Origin: CBDHCC01 sp965219235
Lineage (GTDB): Bacteria; Pseudomonadota; Alphaproteobacteria; Sphingomonadales; Sphingomonadaceae
Reading direction: 5' to 3'
Assembly (NCBI GenBank): GCA_965219235.1
Contig: OZ244721.1
Location: forward strand, 2,666,001 to 2,730,000
DNA length: 64,000 bases
Made by a program: the position numbers and the translations under genes. Positions 21,008-29,438 of the stretch are shown piece after piece (position 1 is the stretch's first letter; each line of letters starts with the position of its first letter). The notes beneath the pieces are model-generated. The model worked only from the letters and a program-made list of their open reading frames with translations. It was not told where the DNA came from and searched no databases.

Positions 21008-21826
21008 ATGGGTTTTGATCGGGATCGTCGCGGCAATCGCGGCGGGCGGGGACGCGACAAGGGTTCGGACGGCGGATACGATTCGTTCGGTGGCGGCAGC
21101 AGCTACGGCGGTGGAGGTGGTGATCGCTTCGGCGGTGGCGGCGGCTACGGCGGCGGCGGCGGTGATCGCTTCGGGGGCGGCGGAGACCGTTTCGGCGGCG
21201 GCGGCGGCGGCGGCGGTGGCGGCGGCTTCCGCGGCGGTGGCAGTGGCGGCGGCGGCGCGCGTGGCGGGATGCCGGCGCAGGTCGTCGGCGAAGGCTCCGG
21301 CACCGTCAAGTTCTTCAACGGACAGAAGGGCTTCGGCTTCATCGTCCGCGACGATGGCGGCGAGGATGTGTTCGTCCATATCTCCGCCGTGCAGGCCGCG
21401 GGCCTGGAAGGGCTGGGCGAGGGGCAGAAGGTCAAGTTCTCGCTCGTCGACCGCGGTGGCCGGGTGTCGGCCTCCGACCTGCAGCTCGACGGCGAGGTCG
21501 TGCCGGTGCAGGCCGACCGCGGTCCGCCGCCGCGCGAGGGCGGCTTCGGCGGCGCGGCGCCGCGCGGCGGTGCCGGTGCCGGGAGCGGTGGACCGCGCCG
21601 CGAACTGACCGGCGAGGCCGGATCCGGCACGGTCAAGTTCTTCAACCCCATGAAGGGCTTCGGCTTCATCCAGCGCGACGACGGCCAGCCGGACATCTTC
21701 GTCCACATCTCGGCGGTCGAGCGCGCCGGGATGGTCAGCCTGAACGAGGGCGATCGGGTGAAGTTCGACTGCGAGGTCGACAACCGTGGCAAGCAGGCGG
21801 CGGTGAACATCGAGTCGGGGCAGTAA
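21008..21826 (+). CDS. Glycine-rich protein with two cold-shock domains
   Basis: A 272-residue RNA/DNA-binding protein. Residues 1-95 form a low-complexity tail: first basic (RDRRGNRGGRGRDKG), then repeats of GGGGDRFGG and long glycine runs. Cold-shock domain 1 (about 98-165) has GTVKFFNGQKGFGFIV and EDVFVHISAV. A second Gly/Pro-rich linker follows, then domain 2 (about 203-270) with GTVKFFNPMKGFGFIQ and PDIFVHISAV. Both domains keep RNP1 and RNP2. Double-CSD proteins are typical of alphaproteobacteria, but a long RGG/FGG-like tail at the N-terminus is notable. The start could also be the GTG at 21002. It is a single-gene unit and diverges from terC. Confidence 0.93.
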   Translation: MGFDRDRRGNRGGRGRDKGSDGGYDSFGGGSSYGGGGGDRFGGGGGYGGGGGDRFGGGGDRFGGGGGGGGGGGFRGGGSGGGGARGGMPAQVVGEGSGTVKFFNGQKGFGFIVRDDGGEDVFVHISAVQAAGLEGLGEGQKVKFSLVDRGGRVSASDLQLDGEVVPVQADRGPPPREGGFGGAAPRGGAGAGSGGPRRELTGEAGSGTVKFFNPMKGFGFIQRDDGQPDIFVHISAVERAGMVSLNEGDRVKFDCEVDNRGKQAAVNIESGQ

Positions 21827-22167
21827 CACCTCGGTAACGCCCCCGTGACCGAATGCGGTTGCGGGACTGGCGTCTGGCGACGTCTCCGCATGAGTCATGC
21901 GGAGACGCTGGTCCGATCCCGTCGCGCCGGGTCCGGCTGCTTGACCGCAACGGCGAGCCCCCGGGTTCGGCTGGACCCCGACTCAAGGTCGGAGCGACGG
22001 TTCCGTCTGTTCGACCCCGGGCTCAAGCGACGCTCCAGCACATGCGATTTCGAACCGGGACACTGCCGCGGGGTTGCCTCGAAGGGCGCCCGTCGGCGAA
22101 GCGGCAGGACTCGGACGGGTTGGGGTCGACACGCGCGGGCACACCACCGGGGGCCGCCGTGTGAGCG
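21827..22167. other. Convergent gene-free stretch with hairpin and decayed repeat
   Basis: 341 bases between the cold-shock gene and the convergent cyclase. At 21881-21907 a perfect 12-bp stem (CGTCTCCGCATG / CATGCGGAGACG) has a 3-base loop and could stop transcription, although no T tract follows. At 21968-22000 there is a copy of the GGACCCCGACTCAAGG-type repeat also seen at 26026-26116. No gene is supported. Confidence 0.6.
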
Positions 22168-23967
22168 CTAGGCGGCCAGGAACAGGCTGTTGCGGCCCGA
22201 AGCCTTGGCCCGATAGAGGGCCTGATCCGCCAGGTGGAGCAGCGCCTCGCCCGACAGTCCATCGCGCATCGCCGCGACGCCCAGACTGACGGTGACCGCC
22301 CGCGCCGGCGCGCTCCGGCGGCTCTCCGTCTCGATCAGCGACCGGACGCGCTCCGCCACCCGCATGGCGGTGCCCGAGGCCGCGTTCGGCAGGACGACCA
22401 CGAACTCCTCCCCGCCATAGCGTCCGACGAAGTCGCCGCTCCTCAGCGCGATGCGCGCCGTGCGCGCCACGCAGCGCAGCACCTCGTCGCCCGCCGCGTG
22501 GCCGCAGCGGTCGTTGACCGCCTTGAAGTGGTCGATGTCCAGGATGGCCACCGACAGCGGCTCCCCACTCGCCTGCGCGTCCGCGATCGCGCGGTCGAGC
22601 ACGTCGAGCGTGCGGCGCCGGTTGGGCAGTCCGGTCAGCTGGTCGGTGTTGGCCAGCCGCCGCTCGCGCGCGGCCGCCTCGACCGCCGCGCGCCGCGCCT
22701 GCTCGAGCTCGTGGGCGGCCTCGACATGGCGGGTGACGTCCTGGAGCACGCCGAACATCGCCACCGGACGGCCGTCCACATCGAGTTCGACCTGCCCGCG
22801 CGACTGGACGTGGCGCACGGCGCCGTCGGGCCGCACGACCCGGGCGTCGAAGTCGAAGGGGCGTCCGCTCGTCAGCGCGTCGTCGAGCAGCGCCTTGATG
22901 CGCGGCCGGTCGTCCGGATGGTAGACGATCAGCGCCCGCTCGATGTCGGGCGGGACGTCCGGCGACAGCCCATGGATGCGATAGACCTCCCGCGACCAGA
23001 ACAGCGTCCGCGCCACCAGGTCGGAACTCCAGTGCCCGACCTGCGCGACCGCCTCGGCCTGCCGCAGCAGCCGGTTGCTCTGGTGCAGCTGCTCGGTCAG
23101 CGCCTTGCGGGAGGCGAGCAGCGCGGCCATCGGCAGGGCCGAGGCCATCAGGACCAGCAGGTAGAACTGCAGGAACAGGACGACGGTGCCCGGCCCTCCC
23201 GCCACGAACTGGACGGGACCGCTGCCCCGGCCGGTCAGGATGGAGCCGATGATCGCGGTCAGCAGGACGCTCGCCGCCGCCCCCATGACACCCAGGCGAT
23301 AGGTCACCGCCAGCACGGCGAGCATGGGCAGGAAGAGGAGCGGATAGTGGGTCTGGCCGAACACGCCCGCCGCGACGACGGCGACCAGGGACAGCAGGGC
23401 CGCGACCTCCAGCCGCGACCGATCGTTGGCGGAGGCGCGGCGATGCAGGGTCAGCCGGGCGAGCGTGACCACGACGGGCGTGACAATCAGGATTCCCAGC
23501 ACGACCGTGCTCGCCCAGGAGACGAAGAACTCCCAACCGGACCGCGACAGCAGGGTGGCGAGCGTGGCGCTGAACAGGCCCGCGGCGAACGCCACGGCGC
23601 AGAACAGGCCCAGGCCGCTCAGATGCAGGAACGACAGGACTCGCCCCCGTCGGGAGCCGAGAACGGCGATCGCCAACCACGCCTCGCCGACATTGGCCAC
23701 CGTGAAGGCGGCCGCCAGCCACAGCGGGGTGCCGGCGCCGATGTTGGCGGCGACGCTGGCGAGCGCGGCGGCCGCCAGGCAGGCGAGTCGCCGACGCGGC
23801 GCCAGGATGAGGGCGGCGAGCAGGAAGCCGCTCGCCGGCCACAGGGTCGCGATGCCGTGGGCGCCCTGGGTGAAGCGCAGCGACAGCGCGGCGAGCAGAT
23901 AATAGCCGATCGCGACGCCCAGCGGGCCGCGCGCGCTCCACAGGCGCGTCGTGCGGATCGTCTCCAT
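22168..23967 (-). CDS. MASE1-PAS-GGDEF diguanylate cyclase
   Basis: 599 residues. Residues about 1-290 are a MASE1-type membrane sensor with eight or so helices (GVAIGYYLLAALSLRFTQGA, GIATLWPASGFLLAALI). About 315-425 is a PAS fold (HWSSDLVARTLFWSREVYRI, VRRPDGAVRHVQSRG-like strand). A short coiled linker leads to GGDEF (440-599). The active motif is GGEEF at 518-522 and the product-inhibition site RSGD is at 509-512, so the enzyme should make c-di-GMP from two GTP with feedback control. It is a monocistronic gene convergent with the cold-shock gene. The signal is unknown. Confidence 0.95.
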   Translation of the reverse strand: METIRTTRLWSARGPLGVAIGYYLLAALSLRFTQGAHGIATLWPASGFLLAALILAPRRRLACLAAAALASVAANIGAGTPLWLAAAFTVANVGEAWLAIAVLGSRRGRVLSFLHLSGLGLFCAVAFAAGLFSATLATLLSRSGWEFFVSWASTVVLGILIVTPVVVTLARLTLHRRASANDRSRLEVAALLSLVAVVAAGVFGQTHYPLLFLPMLAVLAVTYRLGVMGAAASVLLTAIIGSILTGRGSGPVQFVAGGPGTVVLFLQFYLLVLMASALPMAALLASRKALTEQLHQSNRLLRQAEAVAQVGHWSSDLVARTLFWSREVYRIHGLSPDVPPDIERALIVYHPDDRPRIKALLDDALTSGRPFDFDARVVRPDGAVRHVQSRGQVELDVDGRPVAMFGVLQDVTRHVEAAHELEQARRAAVEAAARERRLANTDQLTGLPNRRRTLDVLDRAIADAQASGEPLSVAILDIDHFKAVNDRCGHAAGDEVLRCVARTARIALRSGDFVGRYGGEEFVVVLPNAASGTAMRVAERVRSLIETESRRSAPARAVTVSLGVAAMRDGLSGEALLHLADQALYRAKASGRNSLFLAA

Positions 23968-24066
23968 GAGACAGGCCTAGGATGATTTTTGTAAAGGACC
24001 CCGTAACTTCCCCTCCGGATCGGAGCCAGCCGCAGTTCTGCGCGCTGGCGGACCGTTCGGCAACCC

Positions 24067-24687
24067 TCAAGCGGGCGCGCCGCCGTTGTAGTGGTGCCAC
24101 GCCAGGATCGCCATCGCGCCGCGATGCGGTCGCCAGCGCTCGCCCAGGCGCCGAGTCGCGCGCTCGTCGGGACGGGTCTCCAGCGCCAGCATGGCCGCCA
24201 GCGACGCCTGCACCGCCAGATCGCCCGCGGGCCAGACGTCCGGCCGCGCCTCGGCGAACAGCAGATAGACCTCCGCCGACCAGCGGCCGATGCCCTTCAC
24301 CCGGACAAGCGCGGCGATCGCCTCCTCGTCGTCGTCGGGCAGCGAGTCGATCGCCAGCCGCCCGCTCGTCACCTCTCCGGCCAGCGAGCGCAGGTAGCCC
24401 GCCTTCTGGCGCGACAGGCCGACCGCGCGCAGCGCCTCGTCGCTCGCGTCCGCCAGCGGGTCGAGCGGCAGGTCCGCGCCGATCAGCGCCTCCAGCCGGC
24501 CGATGATCGCGCGCGCCGAGGCGACGCTGACCTGCTGGCCGACGATGGTGCGGACCAGCGTGGCGGCGCCGCGCGGCCGCTGGCGGGGCGGGGGAACGCC
24601 GACCCGCGCCACCACGGCGGCCACGGCGGGGTCGCGCGCGCCCAGCTCCGCCAGGGCGCGGCCGAGCCGCTCGGCGCTCAGCCCCAT
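24067..24687 (-). CDS. DNA-3-methyladenine glycosylase (AlkA-type, HhH-GPD)
   Basis: Removes alkylated bases from DNA to start base-excision repair. 206 residues, only the HhH-GPD core. Core helix TLVRTIVGQQVSVASARAI, helix-hairpin-helix LVRVKGIGRWSAEVYLLF, catalytic Asp in WPAGDLAVQ. It lacks the N-terminal domain of E. coli AlkA and the Fe-S cluster of Nth. It diverges from the ferredoxin gene across 60 bases. Confidence 0.92.
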   Translation of the reverse strand: MGLSAERLGRALAELGARDPAVAAVVARVGVPPPRQRPRGAATLVRTIVGQQVSVASARAIIGRLEALIGADLPLDPLADASDEALRAVGLSRQKAGYLRSLAGEVTSGRLAIDSLPDDDEEAIAALVRVKGIGRWSAEVYLLFAEARPDVWPAGDLAVQASLAAMLALETRPDERATRRLGERWRPHRGAMAILAWHHYNGGAPA

Positions 24688-24747
24688 GTTGCAACGCGGC
24701 GGCGGCGGCGGCAGAGCGCCGCGACACGCGCTTCAGGAGACCACCCC

Positions 24748-25065
24748 ATGCCGACCCTCCACGTCACCACCCGCGAGGGCGAGACCCGCACCGTCACGGG
24801 AGAGGCGGGACTGTCGGTGATGGAGGTGATCCGCGACAACGGCTTCGACGAACTGCTGGCGCTGTGCGGCGGTTGCCTGTCGTGCGCCACCTGCCACGTC
24901 CATGTGGACGCCGAATGGCTGCCCACGCTGCCGCCGATGGGCGAGGACGAGGACGACCTGCTCGAGTCGACCGAGGGCCGCGACGGGACCAGCCGCCTGT
25001 CCTGCCAGATTCCGTTCACCGACGCGCTGGACGGCCTGGCGGTCACGATCGCCGAGGAGTCGTAG
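24748..25065 (+). CDS. [2Fe-2S] ferredoxin, adrenodoxin/putidaredoxin type
   Basis: A 105-residue electron carrier. Cluster ligands appear as CGGCLSCATC (CX5CX2C pattern starting at Leu-Ala-Leu-Cys) plus a distal Cys in RLSCQIPF. The protein is acidic near the cluster (MGEDEDDLLES), as in putidaredoxin-like partners of P450s or isoprenoid/Fe-S enzymes. A strong CAGGAGA ribosome site precedes ATG 24748. No reductase or P450 is nearby, so its partner is unknown. Confidence 0.95.
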   Translation: MPTLHVTTREGETRTVTGEAGLSVMEVIRDNGFDELLALCGGCLSCATCHVHVDAEWLPTLPPMGEDEDDLLESTEGRDGTSRLSCQIPFTDALDGLAVTIAEES

Positions 25066-25081
25066 GGGCGCGGGAGGCCGC

Positions 25082-25831
25082 TCACCCCGGCTCCGACACG
25101 GCGTAGAGGGCGATGGCGGCGGCGTTCGACACGTTGAGGCTCTCCACCTTGTCCCCGATCGGCAGGCGGGCGACGGCGTCGCAATGGGCGGCGGTGTTGG
25201 GGCGCATCCCCTCGCCCTCGGCCCCCAGCACGAGCGCCACCCTCTCCGGCCCCGTCGCCTCGGCCAGCGTCAGCTCGGCGGCGCCGTCCAGTCCGATGCG
25301 CCAATAGCCCGCCTCCGCCAGTTCATCGAGCGCGCGGGCGAGGTTCACCACCCGCACCCAGGGCACCACCTCCAGTGCCCCCGACGCCGCGCGCGCCACC
25401 GTGCCCCCCTCGGGGGGGGAATGGCGGTCCTGCGTCACCAGCGCGGCGGCGTCGAACGCGGCGGCCGACCGCAGGATGGCGCCGACGTTGTGCGGGTCGG
25501 TCACCTGATCGAGCACCACGATCGGGCCGGTCGGGTCCGTCGCCAGCACGTCGGCCAGGAACAGGTCGGGGAGCGGATCGACCTCCACCACGATGCCCTG
25601 ATGCGGCGCGTCGTTGGGGACCAGCCGGCCCAGATCGGCGGCCTCCGCCATGACGATCGGCCAGCGGGGGTCGATCACCAGCTGACCCTTGAGCTCGCCC
25701 GTCACCCACAATTTGCGGACCGTGCGCGCCGGGTTGTCGAGCGCGGCGAAGGCGGCGTGGCGGCCCCAGAGGCGCGGACGCCCCTCGATCCCCCGGTCGC
25801 CGCGTCGTTTGGGAGCGTGCTTTCGTGCCAT
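25082..25831 (-). CDS. rlmB: 23S rRNA 2'-O-methyltransferase RlmB-like (SpoU/TrmH family)
   Basis: A SAM-dependent methyltransferase that modifies a ribose in 23S rRNA (G2251 in E. coli). 249 residues with a basic N-terminus (MARKHAPKRRGDRG), an L30e-like substrate domain (LWGRHAAFAALDNPARTV), and the SPOUT knot: motif 1 LDQVTDPHNVGAILRSAAAF, motif 2 VLGAEGEGM, motif 3 PIGDKVESLNVSNAAAI. Start ATG 25831 lies 68 bases from tRNA-Tyr, which is on the opposite strand. It could in principle be a tRNA TrmH relative; the N-terminal domain favours RlmB. Confidence 0.9.
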   Translation of the reverse strand: MARKHAPKRRGDRGIEGRPRLWGRHAAFAALDNPARTVRKLWVTGELKGQLVIDPRWPIVMAEAADLGRLVPNDAPHQGIVVEVDPLPDLFLADVLATDPTGPIVVLDQVTDPHNVGAILRSAAAFDAAALVTQDRHSPPEGGTVARAASGALEVVPWVRVVNLARALDELAEAGYWRIGLDGAAELTLAEATGPERVALVLGAEGEGMRPNTAAHCDAVARLPIGDKVESLNVSNAAAIALYAVSEPG

Positions 25832-25898
25832 GGGCGACTCTTTCGGGCTCCAAGCGTTGACAGGCAAGCGGCCGGCGGGCCATGCGGCGCGGCCTAGT

Positions 25899-25985
25899 GG
25901 ACAGGTGGCCGAGTGGTTAAAGGCAGCAGACTGTAAATCTGCCCGGGTTTCCCGTACGCTGGTTCGAATCCAGCCCTGTCCACCA
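25899..25985 (+). tRNA. tRNA-Tyr (anticodon GTA)
   Basis: 87 bases with a 7-bp acceptor stem (GGACAGG / CCTGTCC), discriminator A and encoded CCA. The anticodon arm GCAGACTGTAAATCTGC places GTA at 25933-25935. The long variable arm (class II) and TTCGAAT T-loop fit tRNA-Tyr. No integrase or truncated duplicate is adjacent. Confidence 0.97.
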
Positions 25986-26025
25986 TCGCCCCGCGAGCGG
26001 TCGGCGGCTTCCTGCAGCATCAGCC

Positions 26026-26116
26026 CGTCGCCCCGGCCTTGAGCCGGGGGCCAGCTGTCCTTTTCTCATGCGTCCGCTCGGGAAAAGCTGGACCCCGGGT
26101 CAAGCCCGGGGCGACG
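26026..26116. repeat. Inverted repeat pair (CGTCGCCCCGGCCTTGAGCC type)
   Basis: The left arm CGTCGCCCCGGCCTTGAG starts at 26026, and the right arm GACCCCGGGTCAAGCCCGG runs to the GCGACGG at 26116. Each arm is itself palindromic. It fills the gap between tRNA-Tyr and the next gene. Degraded relatives lie at 21968-22000 and 62495-62522. Confidence 0.7.
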
Positions 26117-26159
26117 GGACATGGACTATCAGGCTGATGCGGCCGTAACCGGCATCCTC

Positions 26160-27014
26160 CTACCGCCGCGTCACCCGCTGCACGAACGCCGCCGTGTCGG
26201 CGAGCACGGGGGCCTTGCCCCGGAACGGTTCGCTGAGCGCGGTGACGATGCCGATGTGTCCCACCTTGGGGTAGATGGTCACGGTGGCGTCCACTCCTGC
26301 CGCCGTCAGGGTCTCGGCCAACGCGGTCGAGTTGCGCGGCTTGACCGTGGTGTCGTCGGCTCCGGCCAGCAGCAGCACCGGCGGATCGCCCGCACCCGCA
26401 TAGGTGATCGGCTGCGTCTCGGCCGGGCGCGGCCAGTTGCCGAGCGCATTCTGCGCGGCGCCGGGGTCGAGCGGCAGGAAGTCGTAGGGGCCGGCCAGGC
26501 CGACGAAGCCCTTCACCGCCCTCCGGTCCGCGCCCAGCCAGCGTTCGTCCAGCGCCAGCAGCGCGGCGATGTGCGCGCCGGCGGAGTGGCCCATCAGCAC
26601 GATCCGTGCGCCGTCGCCGCCGAAGCGCTTCGCGTTCGTCTCCGCCCAGCGCACGGCGGCCGCGCCGTCCTCCACAAATCCGGGGAAGCGCACCTGTGGC
26701 ACCAGCCGGTAGTCGGGGATGACGACCACGAAGCCCTGCGCCGCCAGCGCGCGGCCGACGAACCGATAGCCGTCGCGCGTGCCGCTCGACCAGGAGCCGC
26801 CATAGATGAAGACGACGACCGGCCGTTCGGTGCCCGTCGCCTTCGGCACATACACGTCCAGCGTCTGGCGCGGGTCGGTGCCATAGGCGATCCCGCGCTC
26901 CGCCAGCCGCGCTCCGCCGTCCTTGGGCACCAGCGCGTCGAACGTCTTGAGCGGCGAGCAGGCGGGGGCTGAGAGGGGCAGGAGGAGAAGGGCGAGGAGA
27001 ACCGGGCGACTCAC
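26160..27014 (-). CDS. Alpha/beta hydrolase (esterase/lipase-like) lipoprotein
   Basis: 284 residues from a GTG start. A signal-like N-terminus with a lipobox-like ending (LLALLLLPLSAPACS) suggests a secreted or lipid-anchored enzyme. Oxyanion strand VVVFIYGGSWSSG, nucleophile elbow GHSAGAH, Asp in LLLAGADDTTVKPRN, and His in PKVGHIGI complete the triad. It is close to the BD-FAE/carboxylesterase group, so the substrate is probably a short-chain or carbohydrate ester. It is a single gene pointing away from glcB. The start is uncertain because no clear ribosome site is seen. Confidence 0.88.
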   Translation of the reverse strand: MSRPVLLALLLLPLSAPACSPLKTFDALVPKDGGARLAERGIAYGTDPRQTLDVYVPKATGTERPVVVFIYGGSWSSGTRDGYRFVGRALAAQGFVVVIPDYRLVPQVRFPGFVEDGAAAVRWAETNAKRFGGDGARIVLMGHSAGAHIAALLALDERWLGADRRAVKGFVGLAGPYDFLPLDPGAAQNALGNWPRPAETQPITYAGAGDPPVLLLAGADDTTVKPRNSTALAETLTAAGVDATVTIYPKVGHIGIVTALSEPFRGKAPVLADTAAFVQRVTRR

Positions 27015-27265
27015 GGGCGTGTTCCGCCCGCTTGGTCCACCGCGCGAAAGGTCACAAAGTTCACGCAGCGATGCGAAGGGCTCGCTGGGAGAGAGTAGGA
27101 AATCGCGCGGGTGACGAAGAAGGGGCACAGCGTGAACACACAACCCATATGGCACAATATCTTTGCTATGTCGAGAGGGTCGGAAGCTCGTTCGCGCATG
27201 GTCCCTCATGGCTCTACCGCCCGCCGTCCGGCCCCGGTAGGAGTGACGGCAAGAGAGGATCGGAC

Positions 27266-29398
27266 ATGGATGGACGGGTGGAGCGCGCGGGGCTGAACGT
27301 GGCGGGCGAACTGGCGAGCTTCGTGGAGGAGCGCGGGCTGCCCGGCACCGGGATCGGGGCGGACGCCCTCTGGTCCGGCCTGGCCGGTCTCTTCGCCCGC
27401 CTCGCGCCCGAAAACCGCGCGCTGCTGGCCACGCGCGAGGCGCTCCAGGCCCGGCTGGACGCGTGGCACTTCGCCAATCCCGGCCCGATCCGCGACGGGC
27501 AAGCCTATCAGGCGATGCTGCGCGAGATCGGCTATCTTGTGGACGAGCCGGCCCCCTTCACGATCGACACCGAGAATGTCGACGCCGAGATCAGGGCGGC
27601 CGGGCCGCAGCTCGTCGTGCCGGCGCTCAACGCCCGATTCGCGCTCAACGCCGCCAACGCCCGCTGGGGCAGCCTGTACGACGCTCTCTACGGCACCGAC
27701 GCGCTGCCGGGCGAGCCGAAGCCCGACGGCTATGACGAGGAACGGGGCGCACAGGTGATCGCGCGGGCCAGGGCGTTCCTGGACGATGTGGTGCCGCTCG
27801 CCAGTGGATCATGGACCGACTGGACAGGCGAGGGACCGACGCTGGCCGACCCGAGCCGGCTGGTGGGACACCACGGAGGCAACCCCGTCCTGACCCACCA
27901 CGGACTCCACGTCGAGCTGGTGATCGACCGCCGGCACCCGATCGGCCGCGCCGATCCGGCGGGGCTGGCGGACGTGGTGCTGGAGTCCGCGCTCACCACG
28001 ATCGTGGACCTGGAGGACTCGGTCGCCGCCGTGGACGCCGCCGACAAGGTGCTGGGCTACGGCAACTGGCTGGGCCTGATGCGCGGCGAGCTGAGCGAGA
28101 CGTTCGCCAAGGGCGGGGAGACGATCACCCGCCGCCTGGCACCGGACAAGGAGATCGCGACGCCCGACGGCGGCACGGTGACGCTGCCCGGCCGCTCGCT
28201 GCTGTTCGTCCGCAACGTCGGCCACCTGATGACCACGCCCGCCGTGCGCCTGCCCGACGGGAGCGAGGCGCCGGAGGGCATCCTGGACGCGGCGATCACC
28301 GTGTTGTGCGCGCTCCACGACCTGAAGGGGCTCGGCCACCTGCGCAACTCCCGCGCCGGCTCGGTCTACATCGTGAAGCCCAAGATGCACGGGGCCGAGG
28401 AGGCGGCCTTCACCGACCGGCTGTTCGACGCGGTGGAGGACCTCACCGGCCTGACCCGCCACACCGTCAAGGTCGGCGTGATGGACGAGGAGCGGCGCAC
28501 GTCGGCCAATCTCGCCGCCGTCGTCCATGCGGTGAAGGACCGCGTCGCCTTCATCAACACGGGCTTTCTCGACCGCACGGGCGACGAGATCCACACCGCC
28601 ATGCGCGCCGGCCCGATGATCCCGAAGGGGGAGATGAGGACCAGCGACTGGCTGACCGCCTACGAGGCGCGCAACGTCGCCATCGGGCTCGCCTGCGGAC
28701 TGGGCGGGCGGGCGCAGATCGGCAAGGGGATGTGGGCCATGCCCGACCGCATGGCGGAGATGCTGGCCACGAAGGCGGCGCATCCGAAGTCCGGCGCCAA
28801 CACCGCCTGGGTGCCGTCGCCCACCGCCGCCACGCTGCACGCGCTCCACTATCACGAGGTGGACGTGGCCGCCGTGCAGGCGGCGATGGCGGGCGGGCCG
28901 GTGCCGTCGCTCGACCGGCTGCTGACCCTCCCCGTGGCCGACGGGCGCAACTGGACGCCCGAGGAGGTGCGACAAGAGGTGGACAACAACGCGCAGGGCA
29001 TCCTGGGCTATGTCGTGCGCTGGGTGGACGCGGGGGTTGGCTGCTCCAAGGTGCCCGACATCCACGATGTCGGGCTGATGGAGGACCGCGCGACGCTGCG
29101 CATCAGCGCCCAGGCGCTCGCCAACTGGCTGATGCACGGCGTGGTGAGCCGCGCCGAGGTGGAGGCGGCGCTCGACCGGCAGGCGGCGGTGGTGGACCGC
29201 CAGAACGCCGGGGACCCCGACTACCGTCCGATGGCCGGCGCGGCGGACCACCCGGCGATGGCGGCGGCGAAGGCGCTGATCTTCGAGGGCGCGGACCAGC
29301 CGTCCGGCTACACCGAGCCGCTGCTCCACGCGGCGCGGGCGCGGGTGAAGGCGGCAGCCCCCCTCCCGGTTGGAGAGGGGGCTCACGCACCGACCTAG
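27266..29398 (+). CDS. glcB: Malate synthase G
   Basis: Condenses glyoxylate with acetyl-CoA to malate in the glyoxylate or glycolate routes. 710 residues, the normal size of the monomeric G isoform. Visible blocks include VLESALTTIVDLEDSVAAVD (catalytic acidic residue region), KVGVMDEERRTSANL, AQIGKGMWAMPD and the TAM-like ending with GCSKVPDIHDVGLMEDRATL. ATG 27266 has AGAGAGGA 7 bases before it. The last dozen residues (APLPVGEGAHAPT) are encoded by a CTCCC...GGAGAGG repeat-like palindrome rather than by family-conserved sequence. No isocitrate lyase is in the window. Confidence 0.97.
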   Translation: MDGRVERAGLNVAGELASFVEERGLPGTGIGADALWSGLAGLFARLAPENRALLATREALQARLDAWHFANPGPIRDGQAYQAMLREIGYLVDEPAPFTIDTENVDAEIRAAGPQLVVPALNARFALNAANARWGSLYDALYGTDALPGEPKPDGYDEERGAQVIARARAFLDDVVPLASGSWTDWTGEGPTLADPSRLVGHHGGNPVLTHHGLHVELVIDRRHPIGRADPAGLADVVLESALTTIVDLEDSVAAVDAADKVLGYGNWLGLMRGELSETFAKGGETITRRLAPDKEIATPDGGTVTLPGRSLLFVRNVGHLMTTPAVRLPDGSEAPEGILDAAITVLCALHDLKGLGHLRNSRAGSVYIVKPKMHGAEEAAFTDRLFDAVEDLTGLTRHTVKVGVMDEERRTSANLAAVVHAVKDRVAFINTGFLDRTGDEIHTAMRAGPMIPKGEMRTSDWLTAYEARNVAIGLACGLGGRAQIGKGMWAMPDRMAEMLATKAAHPKSGANTAWVPSPTAATLHALHYHEVDVAAVQAAMAGGPVPSLDRLLTLPVADGRNWTPEEVRQEVDNNAQGILGYVVRWVDAGVGCSKVPDIHDVGLMEDRATLRISAQALANWLMHGVVSRAEVEAALDRQAAVVDRQNAGDPDYRPMAGAADHPAMAAAKALIFEGADQPSGYTEPLLHAARARVKAAAPLPVGEGAHAPT

Positions 29399-29438
29399 CG
29401 CCCGACAGACCAAATCCGCTCAGGCGGGAGGTTCGCCC

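Noticed and set aside
21060..21260. Tandem repeats or CRISPR-like array
   Set aside because: The periodic GGCGGCGG signal is the coding sequence of the glycine-rich tail, without spacers.
23969..24010. TTAC-N7-TTTAC upstream of the diguanylate cyclase as a CtrA site
   Set aside because: Correct spacing but two mismatches to the consensus, too weak to list.
25899..25985. tRNA-Tyr as an integration site
   Set aside because: No integrase, no truncated tRNA repeat and no foreign block beside it.
27015..27265. N-terminal extension of malate synthase G from an upstream in-frame start
   Set aside because: The extra residues are not family-like, and ATG 27266 has a good ribosome site.
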